Assembly (NCBI GenBank): GCA_020081605.1
Contig: JAHREC010000018.1
Location: 1,364,001 to 1,428,000, forward strand
Length of the DNA: 64,000 nt
Direction of reading: 5' to 3'
From: Albifimbria verrucaria
Lineage: Eukaryota; Ascomycota; Sordariomycetes; Hypocreales; Stachybotryaceae
Shown piece by piece: positions 49,582-61,375 of this stretch. The first letter of the stretch is position 1. Every line of letters begins with the position of its first letter. Below the pieces are notes generated by a model. It saw nothing but the letters and a program-made list of their open reading frames with translations, did not search any database and was not told the DNA's origin. Position numbers and translations under genes: made by a program.

Positions 49582-50423
49582 TTAGCGCTGCTCAGCCCAG
49601 AAGTTGTTGACGGTGAAGGTAGCACCACTGCCAGTGAAGGACTCGCTTCCAAATTGGTAAGCTGAAAGAAGTTAGTTAGCCTACTTGGTTCATAATGCAT
49701 GAAAGGCATATGAGACTTACTGAGAAGGTACTGGTTGTTGGCAGGAAGCCCTGTCTGTCACGGAGATAGTCAAAGTAACGCTTGACATCTCCGCTGAAGT
49801 ATCGGCGCTCCTGGGGTGCAATAAAGCTGAAGACCTTCATGGCACCGTTGTAGCCAACCCAGAGATCCCACTGCAGGCCCTCAACAGTAACGTAACCAAC
49901 CGACTGGCCAATGGGGTAAACATTGCCGATCCTTCCCAGCCTGTGTTGTTACGTTTACGTTAGTATGTCTCTTGGGTATCGTTTACAATTGTAATCAGCT
50001 CAGAGTCACATACCAGATCATCAGCTCATAATCACCGCTGTAGGTAACGTGGTTGGGATCCGAAGAAGTAAACAGATCATAGGCAACGTTCGCACGAACA
50101 TTGTTACCCGAGTAAGCCCATGTAGCAGTGCTAGGCAGGCTGCTGATCTGGTTCACGATACGCTTGGTGGGGAGCTGGCGGCCCGAGTAGGGGTAGGCCT
50201 TGACGTTGTCCTGTCCGCCGGACCAAGACCAAGTGCTGTGCCAAGCAACGCCGGCGTAGGCAGACTTATCAACATAAGTGCATTGAGAGCCCTGGCCGGA
50301 TGCCTTTCCCCAGTTGTTGTTGTTGAACTCATAGCCGTAGCTAGCATGGTAACCGTATTGGTCACACAGCTGCTGGGCAAAAGCCAGGCTGGAGAAAAGA
50401 GTGAAGAAAGCGGCGACCTTCAT
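49582..50423 (-). CDS. GH12 endo-beta-1,4-glucanase / xyloglucanase
   Basis: Secreted single-domain glycoside hydrolase of clan GH-C. From ATG 50423, [18 protein letters not shown] is a clear signal peptide. The beta-jelly-roll continues with [22 protein letters not shown] and [11 protein letters not shown]. The nucleophile strand is DYELMIW. An intron then leads to [17 protein letters not shown] and [12 protein letters not shown] frame break at run 49749-49751, repaired by one base, gives [13 protein letters not shown]. After a second intron the acid/base strand [10 protein letters not shown] ends the protein ([11 protein letters not shown]). Length and motifs fit the family. Substrate preference (cellulose or xyloglucan) cannot be decided from the sequence. 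Confidence 0.9.
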
Positions 50424-52552
50424 TTTAACAATGTCGTTGCCGTGCTTGGCGTGTAGATCACTGCAAGTAGATTGAGGCTGCCGATTAAACACGACGAAGC
50501 TGGTAAAGATCCGAGCACATCATCGTCTTGGTCTTGGTCTTTATACAACCATCCGGCAAGCCCACTTCCAAGTCAACCCATCCTAGGCCAAGTCTTGATT
50601 CTTACAGGCTATAATAAAAGCGCTCTTAGCAAGACGGATTAATTTTACTAAATCAAGCGCATGTTACCATGGATGAAATGGCGGTATCGAATAAGCATAT
50701 CAATATGTCCTCCACAATATGTCTAATTGGCGGGCTATCTCAGAATGTACAGGGCAACCAAGATCGCAATTAACCGGTCGGCGGATCTGACCATCCTGAA
50801 GGGGAATGACGGAGAATGAGATGTACGGAATGCCAGCGCCGAACTGCCGGTTTGGTCGCACGTGGCGAAGGCCTCAGTGTCTTAGTAGAAATAGTGGTCC
50901 AGTTCCTGGGCTTCGGCCTTGTGATTCGGCAAGAAGAGCTGTCAAAGCCCCTCCGCAACTTGGTAATCGGCCCTTAATGACCAAGTTCTTGGTTCTAGAT
51001 GCATGGACTAGGGATTAGTTTGTGGGGAAGTCTGGCACTTGAATGATGCGTTGCGCCTAGGTATCAAGCTATAGTTTGGAGATGGAGCTTTACAACGAAT
51101 GATGAGCGGCTTCCCGAGGGAAGGAGTTTGTTCCGTGGTGGAAAGTTGATAAGTTATAAGAACTTCCTTGTTGTGGTGGACGACAAATGGACGGTTAGCC
51201 TGGGTAATTCTCCAACTCACGGTATCCACATTATGCTGGTTGAGATAACGGGCCGAGGTTGCATTGAATGCGATAAAATGAAGGACTACAATTGGGTCAA
51301 GTTCAAGTTTCCTTACAATTTTATAATTGACGCTATAGCCTCATCGCTCTCTATAACTGATGCAAGGACATCATAATTCCCAGTCTTCGTTCGTGTTGCC
51401 CTGGACTTCTCAGCCGCAGGCCATGTAACGTTCGGCAGATGTGTAGGCCAAAGCCGACATCAATGCAAGCCAGACGCACGTGAGACCATCAGAAGCATCC
51501 GTCCCCACCACTCAATTTGTTGACTGCGGCCCTTGTCGACTCATTTGGCTAAGTGGAGTCTTGCAGGCATTCACATCGACTCCGCGTTTTTCGGTGCTGC
51601 CTCCACGCCAATACGATACGAATTTCTTTTGAACTTTTGCACGCGACAGGAATAGCAAGGGAATTAAAAATAGGCCTTCAGTCACGAGCCTTGGTTTCTA
51701 TCAGAACATTGTATACGAGAGCAATGCTGTGATGTAAAACGTCTCTGGCTGCTCAGACGTTAAAGAAACGCACAGGCTTTGGCAGGAAATTCGGCATGTC
51801 CAGGCAGAAATGGTGAATGAGCCGACCACCCGAAAAGTCTTGAAGGCATTGAATCGAAACTTAAAGCTGGAGTATAGCCATATGAAGATATGGAGAGTCA
51901 TCATTGACAGACAATAGAATCCTATTTGCCTCACTTCGAGACGAACTCTTCGCGTTCCTGCTATAGGGTAGTGGAGGTTAACCACTAAGCACACAGATTG
52001 CCACCATAAAACTATTCAATAGATTAAAGTTATGGTTATACTATTTAGGTAAAGTTCACGGCCTGTTGGATGATTTTTCGCAACAGGATCCATCCTAAGC
52101 GCGATGTTTGCAATAGTTTTTAACAAGGGCTTACTTGGGTACAGGGGTTGCAATCTTTTTTTTTTGTTACTGTAAACTACACACGTTCGCTGAGACGGGC
52201 GAGGTGTAAGCATATAGTTTCGTCGAATTAGGTAACAAAACCTACTGGCCATCTAAAGAAGAATCAAGGGTTTCAGAGTGGTCTCTTATCCAAGGAATCT
52301 AGATTCCTCACATTTGAAAAGTAGTTGTTTGCCAAAGTATCGTAAATTTTAGTTCTGGGTCTTTGGATGGAAAGCCAGGGTCCCTAGGACGTGAATCCTT
52401 CGTGTTGAAAAATGGGACTACACTACATCGTGATTAGCCACCGTCGCAGGAGCTTTCAGTGTAAATACAAGAACCAAACGATTTAAAAGAGCACTCGTGT
52501 CCCCTTCAAAGTTTCAGAGTCAGTGAGCCAGCGATACAGCAGACATAGCAAG
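50424..52552. other. Intergenic region between divergent GH12 and tyrosinase genes
   Basis: This 2.1 kb should contain the promoters of both secreted-enzyme genes. Open frames at 50806-51018 and 51128-51376 are short and unrecognised. The sequence is AT-rich from about 51650. No repeat array or RNA gene is evident. Confidence 0.45.
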
Positions 52553-53676
52553 ATGCATTTCTCTTCTCTTCTTTTCACTGCCAGTGTGTGCCTTGGCGCC
52601 GCTATTGAGCCTCGCCAGAGTGACACGGCATGCAAGAACCCGTCCAAGCGAGTTGAGTGGCGTCTTTTGCCCAAGGCGGACCAGAAGTTGTATCAAAACT
52701 CTATTCTTTGCCTTGCTACGAAGCCATCTCGTCTCGGTCTCAACTCAACTCTGTACGACGACTTCCCCTTTGTACATGCTCAGCTGAACAACGAGAGTCA
52801 GTCTGTTCCAGTTCCCTGATATAGGACTCTTATACTAACGGACGGTCCAAGTTCACAACGTTGCATCTTTCCTCCCATGGCACAGGTGGTTCGTTCACCT
52901 GTATGAGCAGGCTGTTCGCGAATGTGGCTACACTGGAGCCTTCCCGTGAGTTCAATTACTTGAGGTTGAGGAGTCGGTGTTGACCTTGTTATAACAGGTA
53001 CTGGGACTGGGCCAGCGACGCCGGAAATGTTCCCAACAGCCCCATATGGGATGCCGAGACAGGCTTTGGCGGCAACGGCAGCCCTGACAGAGTGGAAGAA
53101 GGTGGCAGCATTCGCAGAAATTGCGTTGCAGATGGTCCATTCAAGAACCTGCGCCCCACCTACTATGGCCCCAACAAAGAGGAGCACTGCCTCGCCCGTA
53201 ACTGGAACTCTGGTGGCAACACTGTGGGAGACATGATGGCCTTCGCATACACAAATGCGGTAGTCGAGCGCATTCAGGGCCTTGAAACATTCCAGGAGTA
53301 CGCCAGTGACTTGGAGGCGCGTCCTCATGGTGCTGTGCATGTCGGTATCTCCGGTGACATGATGCCTTCAACTTCGCCTAACGGTAAGAAACTTTCACAA
53401 AAGGTATTGCAAGAGAGAATGCTAACAAAAGCGGCAGATCCTATCTTCTTCCTTCACCATGCCCAAGTCGACCGTCTCTGGTATCTGTGGCAGCAGAAGA
53501 ACCCCTCCGTTCGTGAGGCCGATTACAGTGGAAACAGAACCCCGAACCTGTGGGATGGCACAACTCCTCCTCCTGCTTCGCTGTCTGACTTTATGCATTT
53601 CCGCGGACTGAGCAGCAGCCTCCGAGTTCAGGATGTGATGTCAACCAAGACCTCGCGACTTTGTTACGAGTATTAG
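52553..53676 (+). CDS. Secreted tyrosinase-family copper protein
   Basis: Type-3 copper oxidase of phenols or a related substrate. Four exons (52553-52796, 52852-52945, 52998-53383, 53438-53676) give 320 residues with intact frame and GT-AG introns. MHFSSLLFTASVCLGAAI is a signal peptide. The CuA site has FVHAQLNNEIHNVASFLPWHRWF, followed by GAFPYWDWASDAGN. The CuB site has HGAVHVGISGDM, and DPIFFLHHAQVDRLWYLWQ carries the last two histidine ligands. The short C-terminus lacks the long inhibitory extension of classical tyrosinases. This form is common in short secreted fungal tyrosinases, some of them in metabolite clusters. It diverges from GH12. Confidence 0.92.
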
Positions 53677-54357
53677 TTCAAATGTTAGATGTCAATATAA
53701 AATGCCTGATGAGGTTTCATCAGCGGCTCTAGTGACCAAAATTACTGATAGGACTACGCATACACAAGTTACCAGAGTTTTCTTGTCATCTGGTGTACAT
53801 ATCCCGAGAGGCATGCCGTCTAAGTGAATAGGGTCTTGCTGAAGCGGAGAAAAGAGCCATCATGCGAGTTTGGCCGCCCTTGACAGTCTCCTGAGCATCT
53901 GAAGCTGCAGGGAATGTATCTGCACTGGAATGTCATGGTCAATATTTTAATACACAGGAGCAACTTGAGATCCATGAAGTAATGGAGATGGTCTATGTAG
54001 CGATTGACAATGCTGGCACGTCTGCCATATGCAAATTTATTTTGGTTCGGGTCTTGGACCATTGCCTTTCGGTTGGCCAATCTCTAGGTGTTTGCATTGT
54101 GTAAAATTTCAGAAACTGGAGGAGACAGCTGTAGCCTGGAGAGGGATCGGTGCATTGATCTGGAAGATATTTGTCTACCAGGCGGGCGTAAAATTGAAGG
54201 TACAACCAACAGTCTCCGGCAGTCTAGAGTATGTCCAACAGCTTGGTTGCCACCATATTGAACGAACCCCATGAGAGCAGAGATTAAACCGAAGACATCC
54301 ACTCCCCATCATTTCGTCGGGCTCATAATCGAAATGTCCTTGCGATGATGTCATAAC
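53677..54357. other. Intergenic region before the tRNA
   Basis: About 0.7 kb. Frames of 70-86 codons overlap on both strands and none is recognisable. No motif was identified. Confidence 0.45.
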
Positions 54358-54439
54358 CGGGAGCTGGCGCAATTGGTAGCGCACATGATTCCAGAATGGA
54401 AATTCCATGAGGTTGTCAGTTCAAGTCTGGCGCTCCTCA
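54358..54439 (+). tRNA. tRNA-Trp (CCA) candidate with short intron
   Basis: The D-arm is TGGCGCAATTGGTAGCGC with a four-pair stem (A box). The T-arm GTCAGTTCAAGTCTGGC forms five pairs and contains the B box GTTCAAGTC. The acceptor strands GGGAGC and GCTCCT pair over six positions, with a C-C mismatch at the outermost pair. The anticodon arm reads CATGATTCCAG, which puts CCA after TT, then an insertion, then CCATG closing the stem except for an A-C mismatch at pair 31-39. The inserted segment sits where tRNA introns occur, one base 3' of the anticodon. A TTTTT pol III terminator lies three bases downstream. The two mismatches leave open a degenerate copy. Confidence 0.55.
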
Positions 54440-55182
54440 AATTTTTGCACTCTCATCCGCCTTTTGATGGATGATGGATGCAGTGCAGTGGGACATGAAT
54501 AAGAGAGTATCCATCCGTCGTATTGGTGTTGAAATCAGTCTCCCCGCATGGCTGTTGTGGGGCTCCGAAAGGTCCGGGCCCAGGATTCTGGGTATCCGGC
54601 GCCGGTGCGGACTGAAACACTTATCTGAACCATCCTATAGGCTGCTGGCATGTTTGATTGAGTTGTGTGATTGGTCATTAGCAAAAATGAATGTGGTGCA
54701 AACCGTTGTGTTCCTGTGGCTTGGTTGGGGCATGTTAGTTAGTTAGTCCAACGAACGAATGGATGTTGATGCTGTCTGTCAATAACGTATTCATGAAGGC
54801 AGCAAATAGTATCGACTCTACGGCTCCATTATTACTATTGTTTTTTTCTTTGCATGGTTACTTCCAATCCATCCATTTCATTCGTCTCCTCACCCCATGG
54901 GCAAAACAAAAGTTCAATGCCGGGCATCTTGACCCGAGGCCCTTAGCCGCTCTGGGGATCAGCGCTACACGCGATCCACCTCTCCTGCAGGGAGCTTTTG
55001 ATAGCGCCCGGCTACTGCATGACGCGATTCCTACCGAACCAGGCGATAGGAATAACTCCTCCTCACAACCTCGGTCACCGAGACTCACTCGACTTTTCAT
55101 ATTAAATTCTCTCTTTGCCAGCTTCAAGGGAATGCTCGTTTCAGTGGCTGCCAAATCCCAGCGTTTCTTCTAGTCTGACAAC
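54440..55182. other. Intergenic region upstream of the M20 peptidase gene
   Basis: About 0.74 kb. A 136-codon frame at 54763-55173 ends just before the peptidase start and shows no family motif. The region is probably the peptidase promoter. Confidence 0.45.
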
Positions 55183-57001
55183 ATGGTTGCCGACATCTTG
55201 CGTTCACCGATATCGGTGATGGCATCATCTCTGATGATCGCAGCAGTTCCCGCATCCGCTGGGTTCATCCCGTCTGTAGCCGCCGCTGTTGAGGCTTTCG
55301 GCCAGGTGCCCCTTCACTCAGCAGCCACCTCTGGCTTCTCTTGCGAATTGCCTCCGGTCCTGCGGCCTGGCAGCGATGGCCTGCCTTCTGCTTCCGACTT
55401 ATTCTCATCTCATGAAGCTCTCACAAAACAAGTTGAACGCCACCAAGCTATCGTTCGCGTTCCCTCTATTTGCTACGATGATCTGGGTTCTTTCGAGGAG
55501 GATAAGCGCTGGGAGCCATTCCACAAGCTTCACGATGTCCTGAAACAGACCTACCCGACCCTGTATGTTGCAAAACCAGACTCGAGAGAGCAAAAAACTG
55601 ACAGAAAGTAGACATAAGCGGGCATCCCTTGAGAAGATCAACACATTCGGTCTTCTGTACACTATCAAGGGCTCGGATCCTTCTCTGAAGCCAACGATGC
55701 TCACGGCGCACCAGGACGTTGTCCCCGTGGCCGATGAATCCACATGGACTCACCCGCCATTCGAAGCAGTCTTTGACGGCGAATGGCTCTGGGGCCGTGG
55801 ATCCTCAGATGACAAGAACAGCATGACAGGGCTCTTGTCTGCTGTAGAGACCCTCTTGTCCGACCCCAAATGGACGCCAAAGCGCACAATCATCCTGGCA
55901 TTCGGCTTTGATGAGGAATGCTCTGGTTATCGTGGTGCAGCTTCCATTGGCGAAGTTCTGACCAAGAGATACGGCGAGGATGGTATTGCTGTCATCCTGG
56001 ACGAGGGAGGACTTGGACAGCAATTGCTGGGTAATACCTTGTATGCTCTGCCTGGTGTCACCGAGAAGGGACATGTGGATATCTGGTTCCAACTCGACTC
56101 CACTGGTGGTCATTCCAGTATTCCTTTCCCTCACACCGGCATTGGGATCATGGCGGAGATTATCTCCGCGCTAGAGGCCAATCCATTCGAGCCCAAGGTA
56201 CTCGAAGGCAGCCCCAGTACAACCACTTGGTGTGCCAGGCACGCTACTCGCCTGATCTACAACCTGAAATAACCCGCTTGCTGAAGAAGGGTGACCTTGA
56301 AGGTCTTGCTTCCGAAGTGGCGGGCCTCAATCGCATGGCCAGGTTTATGATCCAGACATCACAGGCCGTTGACATGATCAGTGGAGGACAGAAGATCAAC
56401 GCAATGCCCGAGGTCGTCAACCTCGGTGTCAACTACAGAATTGCTCCACAGGAGGGCAGCGTGGAAGCTGTGCAACACAGAGTGGTAAACGTGATCAAGG
56501 ATGTGGTTTCAAAGTATAACATAACTCTCAAGGCCTTCGAGGGCGATGAAGACTACAAGAACTACGTGGCTGAACATGGAATGCCTGATATTGTTCACTC
56601 CGCTAGTGAGGATGACTTCACCAGCATTCTTACTTTGACTACCAAGCAGAAGTCGAAACTCTCGCCAGTATCTCCGACCAGCGGCCCTGTGTGGGATGTG
56701 TTCTCCGGTACCATTCAGAACACGTACGAATTTGATGGTGTAGTTGTTCCTGTTGGCCAGACAATGACCGGCAACACCGATACACGCCATTACCTGAGTA
56801 AGTGTATCTCAGCAGCCCCGGATTTTACAGTCACTAACATAGTGCAGACTTGACACCCAACGTCTATCGCTGGACCCCAAGTGCCGAGAACGCTTCCTGA
56901 ATATTCACACCGTCGATGAGAGGGTACTGATGAAGGACCAACTTACCATGGTTGGATTTTACTATGATTTCATCCGCAACATGGACGTTGCCAAGATTTA
57001 A
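55183..57001 (+). CDS. M20 family metallopeptidase, carboxypeptidase S (Cps1) type
   Basis: Zinc carboxypeptidase usually anchored by an N-terminal segment and acting in the vacuole or outside the cell. ATG 55183 opens MVADILRSPI and a hydrophobic segment VMASSLMIAAVPASAGFI. Intron 1 (55563-55612) joins TYPT to LHKRASLEKI. Metal and catalytic motifs are TAHQDVVPV, THPPFEAVFDGEWLWGRGS, GFDEECSGYRGA and LDSTGGHSS, with NTDTRHYL late. An intron (56800-56847) precedes NLTPNVYRWTPSAEN. Frame breaks at run 56212-56215 (CCCC) and at 56896-56897 (CC) are each repaired by one base. The second restores NIHTVDERVLMKD and the end NMDVAKI at 57001. Confidence 0.88.
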
Positions 57002-57333
57002 TGGATACCTTCAAGTGATAGTCCCCAGTTCACCGGAGCATTCTTTCAGGCAAAAATCTCGAAATGACTCGAAGTAGTCGAATGCTTCGTATCCCTCAGA
57101 TATGCACAAATGCCGTACAGGCTTATGGAATATAGAAAAAAGAATGGCATACTAAAAAGTTTCTTGAGATTAATCTTCAATCGTGATACCCTTGCGAAGC
57201 TAGCCGCTTAGCTATGTCATTGGTAGATGATAATTAGTGCAGGCTCAATTTCAAGCCATTGGAATTTGCAGAAGACCGCCCCTGGGCATCATCGTTAATA
57301 GAGGGACCGCCGGAGATACTTATGCTAGGGGAT
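57002..57333. other. Short intergenic region
   Basis: About 0.33 kb between the convergent M20 peptidase and the methyltransferase remnant. I see nothing to annotate. Confidence 0.5.
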
Positions 57334-57692
57334 CTACGCAATAGGCTTCTTTCCAATAACTGTGCACCGAACATTTGTAATGTAAGCACCACTCTTAGTG
57401 TCCTCAACCGCCAGCAGTAAGAGACGCCCAAGCTCTGCCTGCATCTTCTCATCCTTGGTCTTTCGATAGATAAGTTCACGCATCATAAGACCACATTCGT
57501 GTAACATGTACGCCCAGTATGGGGAGTAATGATTCTTATCAGCCTCAATACCTATGAACCCTGCTTCAGAGAAGAGATTTGGCAGATCTGTCACCCATGT
57601 TGGCTTTAGAAGAGGGTCCTGGACTGACAGAAGGGTGAACATTCCAGATGGAAGAAGGATATCTGGAGTTGGCTTTTGAGACTTGGGGCATG
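57334..57692 (-). pseudogene. 3' remnant of a SAM-dependent methyltransferase gene
   Basis: The frame encodes KPTPDILLPSGMFTLL, then LKPTWVTDLPNLFSEAGF, LHECGLMMRELIYRKTKDEKM and ending NVRCTVIGKKPIA. This matches the C-terminal third of fungal small-molecule methyltransferases (a domain found in secondary-metabolite and UMTA-like enzymes). The SAM-binding domain, which should lie upstream (57.7-58.4 kb on this strand), is absent. That interval has only unrelated short frames. The lack of an N-terminal half is not explainable by a single-base error, so I call it a truncated relic. The family match is moderate. Confidence 0.55.
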
Positions 57693-58420
57693 GTCTAAGT
57701 CAAATCAACTTTGAAGACTTTGTCAAAGGCCGAATTACATTGTAGGATGCTTAAACGGCGATACTGTTGCTCTTGCATGCGAGGTAAGACCTGTAGTCGT
57801 ACTTGCTGGGGTCAAGCATGATACTTGAGAAATATGCCTCCTCTGTGAGCCCAGCACATCTTTTTGGAAACATCTCTACTCTCTGGATGAAATATACCAT
57901 GTCTTACTCTTCTAGAACCGTACACTGTGACAGTGTCAGTTCTCGACAGGACAGGGAAGGATCAGTTGCTCACGAGGTACGGAACTGTGTATGAACCCTC
58001 AAAAATGCGTCCTCGTTGCGACATGTTCTGCTTAGCCACCTATTAGAAACCACTGCAACAACAAAATTGCTCCGCTTGTGTCAATTCATGGCAGAACTTC
58101 ATCCGAGGGGTAGTCTCAATGTCACTCTCCTGACGTCAGGCTGCAAAGACGACAGCTATTTAGTGCATGCATGTTGCAAGGGGAGGGTGGAGGTAGTGTC
58201 TGCGTCGTAATGGCACCTCCTCTTCATGCACCGGCTGAAAAGGCCCGCAGCCTGCCAAGGCTCTCTCCACGTGGGTTAAATTAGACGGAGTACGACCACA
58301 ATATTATAAATAAATATGTCGATATCTTGGCGATGAAGAACCGAGGAATGAATTTCTGAGGCTCCTAAATCATAGTTGCCTGGCTTCGACAACAAGTCGT
58401 ACTTGATCTCTTCTGCCATC
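57693..58420. other. Intergenic region upstream of the second Zn2Cys6 factor
   Basis: About 0.7 kb, with TATAAATA at 58304-58311, roughly 110 bases before the start codon. Frames of 60-64 codons are not recognisable. No remnant of the methyltransferase N-terminal domain was found. Confidence 0.45.
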
Positions 58421-59846
58421 ATGCCGAGAAGCTTCTATAACAAGACCACAAGCAGTCGACTCGGACGTCGTAAGAAAACTCATCAAAAGTCAAAGCTGGG
58501 TTGTCACATATGCAAACGTCGGAGAGTCAAGGTTTGCTTCAGTTCCATCTCCCAACATGCAAGTGCTTACCAAGACCAGTGTGACGAGGTCCGACCCCGA
58601 TGCGGCAACTGTGTGCATTTTGACCTAGCTTGCCACTATCCTAACAGCAGCGGGATTGTGACAGGGCCTTCAGAGGGGGACCTTTGGAAGAGCTGGCCCA
58701 AGGATTCCGACAGATCGTACCCGTGACTCTCAACTCTTCTAAGGGACTGCCGAGAAGGGAAGGGGCCGCCCACGGAGAGACTGGGCTGCCATGCAAGAGC
58801 CTCTGCAAGACAATGTGGATATTCCTGTAGGTGAATTGGTTGAACAGACTTTGCCAGGTATGGACTCATCGAGCCCGCCTCCAAACTGCCCGCTTAATGT
58901 TGATCATGCGGAGCTGCTCCACCATTTCATCTTTTACGCCGGTCCTAGCCTAGCTCCTAACCCTCAACACGGTGATCCAGTCACCATGTTCTGGTCACAG
59001 AATGTACCTCGCCTTGGCATCTCCAGCTCTTCCGTTCTCTATCTCGCTTACTCCATCTCCGCATACCACTTGGTCTATCTCGGGCGCGCGGAAACTGATT
59101 CACGACCTCGCTATGCTGAACTTGCCAGGGAGCTTTTCACCGTCGGGCTTGCCAAGCTTAATGACGAATTGCCTACCATTAACGATTCGAACTGTGGCGC
59201 ACTGTATATATCGGTTATACTCGTCTGCTACTGCATCTTTGCTGCTGGCCCTACTGGCCCGGAGGATCTTATATTGTGCCATCTCGGCAGCACTCCAGCT
59301 GTGCGGTGGTTGCCACTAGCAAGAGGTGTACGCTACATCCGAGAAAAGTTCGCTCCATCTACGCTTTTCTCGGGGCTAATGGAGCCCTTCAACGATAACA
59401 ATTACCAGTCCCAAGATGCTCGTCCGACCTGCATCTGTGAGGGGTTCTTGCGAGTCAACTGGGAAGCCCCGTTAAATCGACTGCATTATCTTCTTTCTCG
59501 ACAGGAGTCCAATAAGAATATATATATACAATCTTTCAACATCATTGCATCCATCTATGAGGCAACATTCGGTAACGATCAAGGTACATACGACTGCCCT
59601 CCAATGTTTAAAAGAGTGCTTAGTTTTCTCTATTTTGTTGAAGACCCTTTTGTGACGCTTCTGCAAGGAAAAGACACAATGTCGATGCTTATACTTGCTT
59701 ATTACGCTCCGCTTCTGAAGACTATGAAACGGTGCTGGTTTATGGATGGTTGGGCTTCACATATCCTATACAGTATCCGAGACATTATCGAGGGTGACAA
59801 GGCTCAATTCTTAGTCTGGCCAACGCAGGTCATGGAAAGCATTTAA
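58421..59846 (+). CDS. Zn2Cys6 transcription factor, sterol-uptake-regulator-like
   Basis: From ATG 58421 (MPRSFYNKTT), exon 1 ends at HQKSKLGCHICKRRRVK. A 48-base intron (58532-58579) joins to CDEVRPRCGNCVHFDLACHYP, completing the six-cysteine cluster. The frame then stops, and at least one break lies between 58600 and 58790. The second frame carries DHAELLHHFIFYAGPSLAP and a long helical regulatory region with LYLAYSISAYHLVYLGR. It ends YAPLLKTMKRCWFMDGWASHI, a signature of Upc2-like C-terminal domains. It lies between the methyltransferase relic and the GH28/GH43 genes, which it could regulate. That assignment is inference. Confidence 0.85.
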
Positions 59847-60106
59847 TGACACGCCTAAGCGTCTCTCCACACACATTGGAGACACCGCCTTCATAATTAA
59901 TGCGCCAAGTTCAGTGACAAGAAGCTCATATACGAAGAATAAGCTATTTTCATAGTAACCTAGTGATTAGAGCTTGTGATATGACACTAAACAAGTGGAG
60001 AAAGATTCTTGTGCTGTTTAAACACTTTGAAGCAGTTAAAACATCTTAAAAACCAAAAATCTCATCCTAGTAACCATCCACAGCCATAGCATACTACTCA
60101 GTGACT

Positions 60107-61375
60107 TTAGTAGGGGTTAGTCTCTACACATGTTGTTCCGAGAACCTCAGGTGAAATGTTATCACATAAAAGCTTCGAGTTTGGTGAAGTCGACCTGACG
60201 CCATAACTGGGCACTTGGACCCGACAGTTATCTCCCTCAGACGGACAATACACGTAGCCCGTTACACCTTTGTATCTGTCGTTGACTGTACCGGTCATAT
60301 TTCGGACGATTACATCCTGAACAATAGACGCGCTGGGGTTTAATTCGCAGTAGGTTCGATTCTTATTAGGCGGCTCGTAGCAAGCCTCGAACTGAAATCC
60401 TGCGTCGCAGTTATCGAGGTAAACGTTCTCCCATGTGACATTTCTAATAACAGCAGTTCCGTAAGTTGGCCCGCCTGGATAGATCTTGACACCCACTGCC
60501 TTGCTGGAATTCTTCATTACAGCATTTTTGACGAGCACATTAGTTACTCTATCAACATTTCCGGCATACTTGGCTAGTGAGCCAATAGACAGTCCATGCG
60601 ATCCATCACAAGTAATGTTCCGAACAGTGATGTGGTCAGCTGCTGGCTTAAACGCAATGCAGTCATCTTGGTTAATGACGGTGATGTTCTCAAGGTCAAT
60701 ATACGACGAAGATCCGATATCAAACCCATCCGTGTTTCTTGGAGCATATTGGCTTGTGCTAATGGCTGACATAAACATGTTCGAAACTTGCATCCGAGAA
60801 CAGTTGTGCCCAATGTTAATAAACGCGACGGGTGGATTGATGATCTTCAAATTAGCCAGCGTCGCGTCTACAGTGCCATCAAGTGATAGGACAACTGGTC
60901 GCCTGATGTTGCCGAATTTGCCAAACTCATCATATGAAGTCTGGCCATTGCCGTCTATGATCCCTTTGCCGGTGAAACTGCGAATCTTGACGCCAGAAAT
61001 TTTGTTGACCCAAATGATTTCTCGTGATGTAGTTGTGTTCCAAAATGTGACGTTATTAGATGCCTTGAGTGTGCCTTCGATACGAAAGTCACAGCCATTG
61101 CACCCGTCGAAGGACAGTGGCGTATTAAGAGCATATTGAACGCCTTCAGGCAGTACTATCACACCACCATCACCGCATTGGTGGATGGCTGAATGGATAG
61201 AAGGCACATCATCAATGAATGATGAATTGGCTGATGAAGGTGTACATGTTGGCACGTTGCGATGTGAGACTTTGCTAGGTTTGTACAGGAATGTAGTGCC
61301 TGTGTGTGCAAATGCTGGTGGCAAAGACAACAACGACGAATACACGGCGAGAAGATGAAAGAGGCTTAGAGTCAT
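60107..61375 (-). CDS. GH28 pectin-active hydrolase, exo-polygalacturonase-like
   Basis: Secreted right-handed beta-helix pectinase, intact frame, 422 residues. From ATG 61375, MTLSLFHLLAVYSSLLSL is a signal peptide. A more upstream ATG at 61450 would bury it, so I prefer 61375. Catalytic motifs are NTDGFDIG (Asp), NQDDCIAFKP (paired Asp) and CDGSHGLSIGS (His). The substrate-binding loop reads VGVKIYPGG where most members have RIK, so the arginine is replaced. Gly after NTD and the late cysteine-rich C-terminus favour exo-acting or xylogalacturonan-type members over classical endo-polygalacturonases. Many N-x-S/T glycosylation sites agree with secretion. Confidence 0.9.
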   Translation of the reverse strand: MTLSLFHLLAVYSSLLSLPPAFAHTGTTFLYKPSKVSHRNVPTCTPSSANSSFIDDVPSIHSAIHQCGDGGVIVLPEGVQYALNTPLSFDGCNGCDFRIEGTLKASNNVTFWNTTTSREIIWVNKISGVKIRSFTGKGIIDGNGQTSYDEFGKFGNIRRPVVLSLDGTVDATLANLKIINPPVAFINIGHNCSRMQVSNMFMSAISTSQYAPRNTDGFDIGSSSYIDLENITVINQDDCIAFKPAADHITVRNITCDGSHGLSIGSLAKYAGNVDRVTNVLVKNAVMKNSSKAVGVKIYPGGPTYGTAVIRNVTWENVYLDNCDAGFQFEACYEPPNKNRTYCELNPSASIVQDVIVRNMTGTVNDRYKGVTGYVYCPSEGDNCRVQVPSYGVRSTSPNSKLLCDNISPEVLGTTCVETNPY

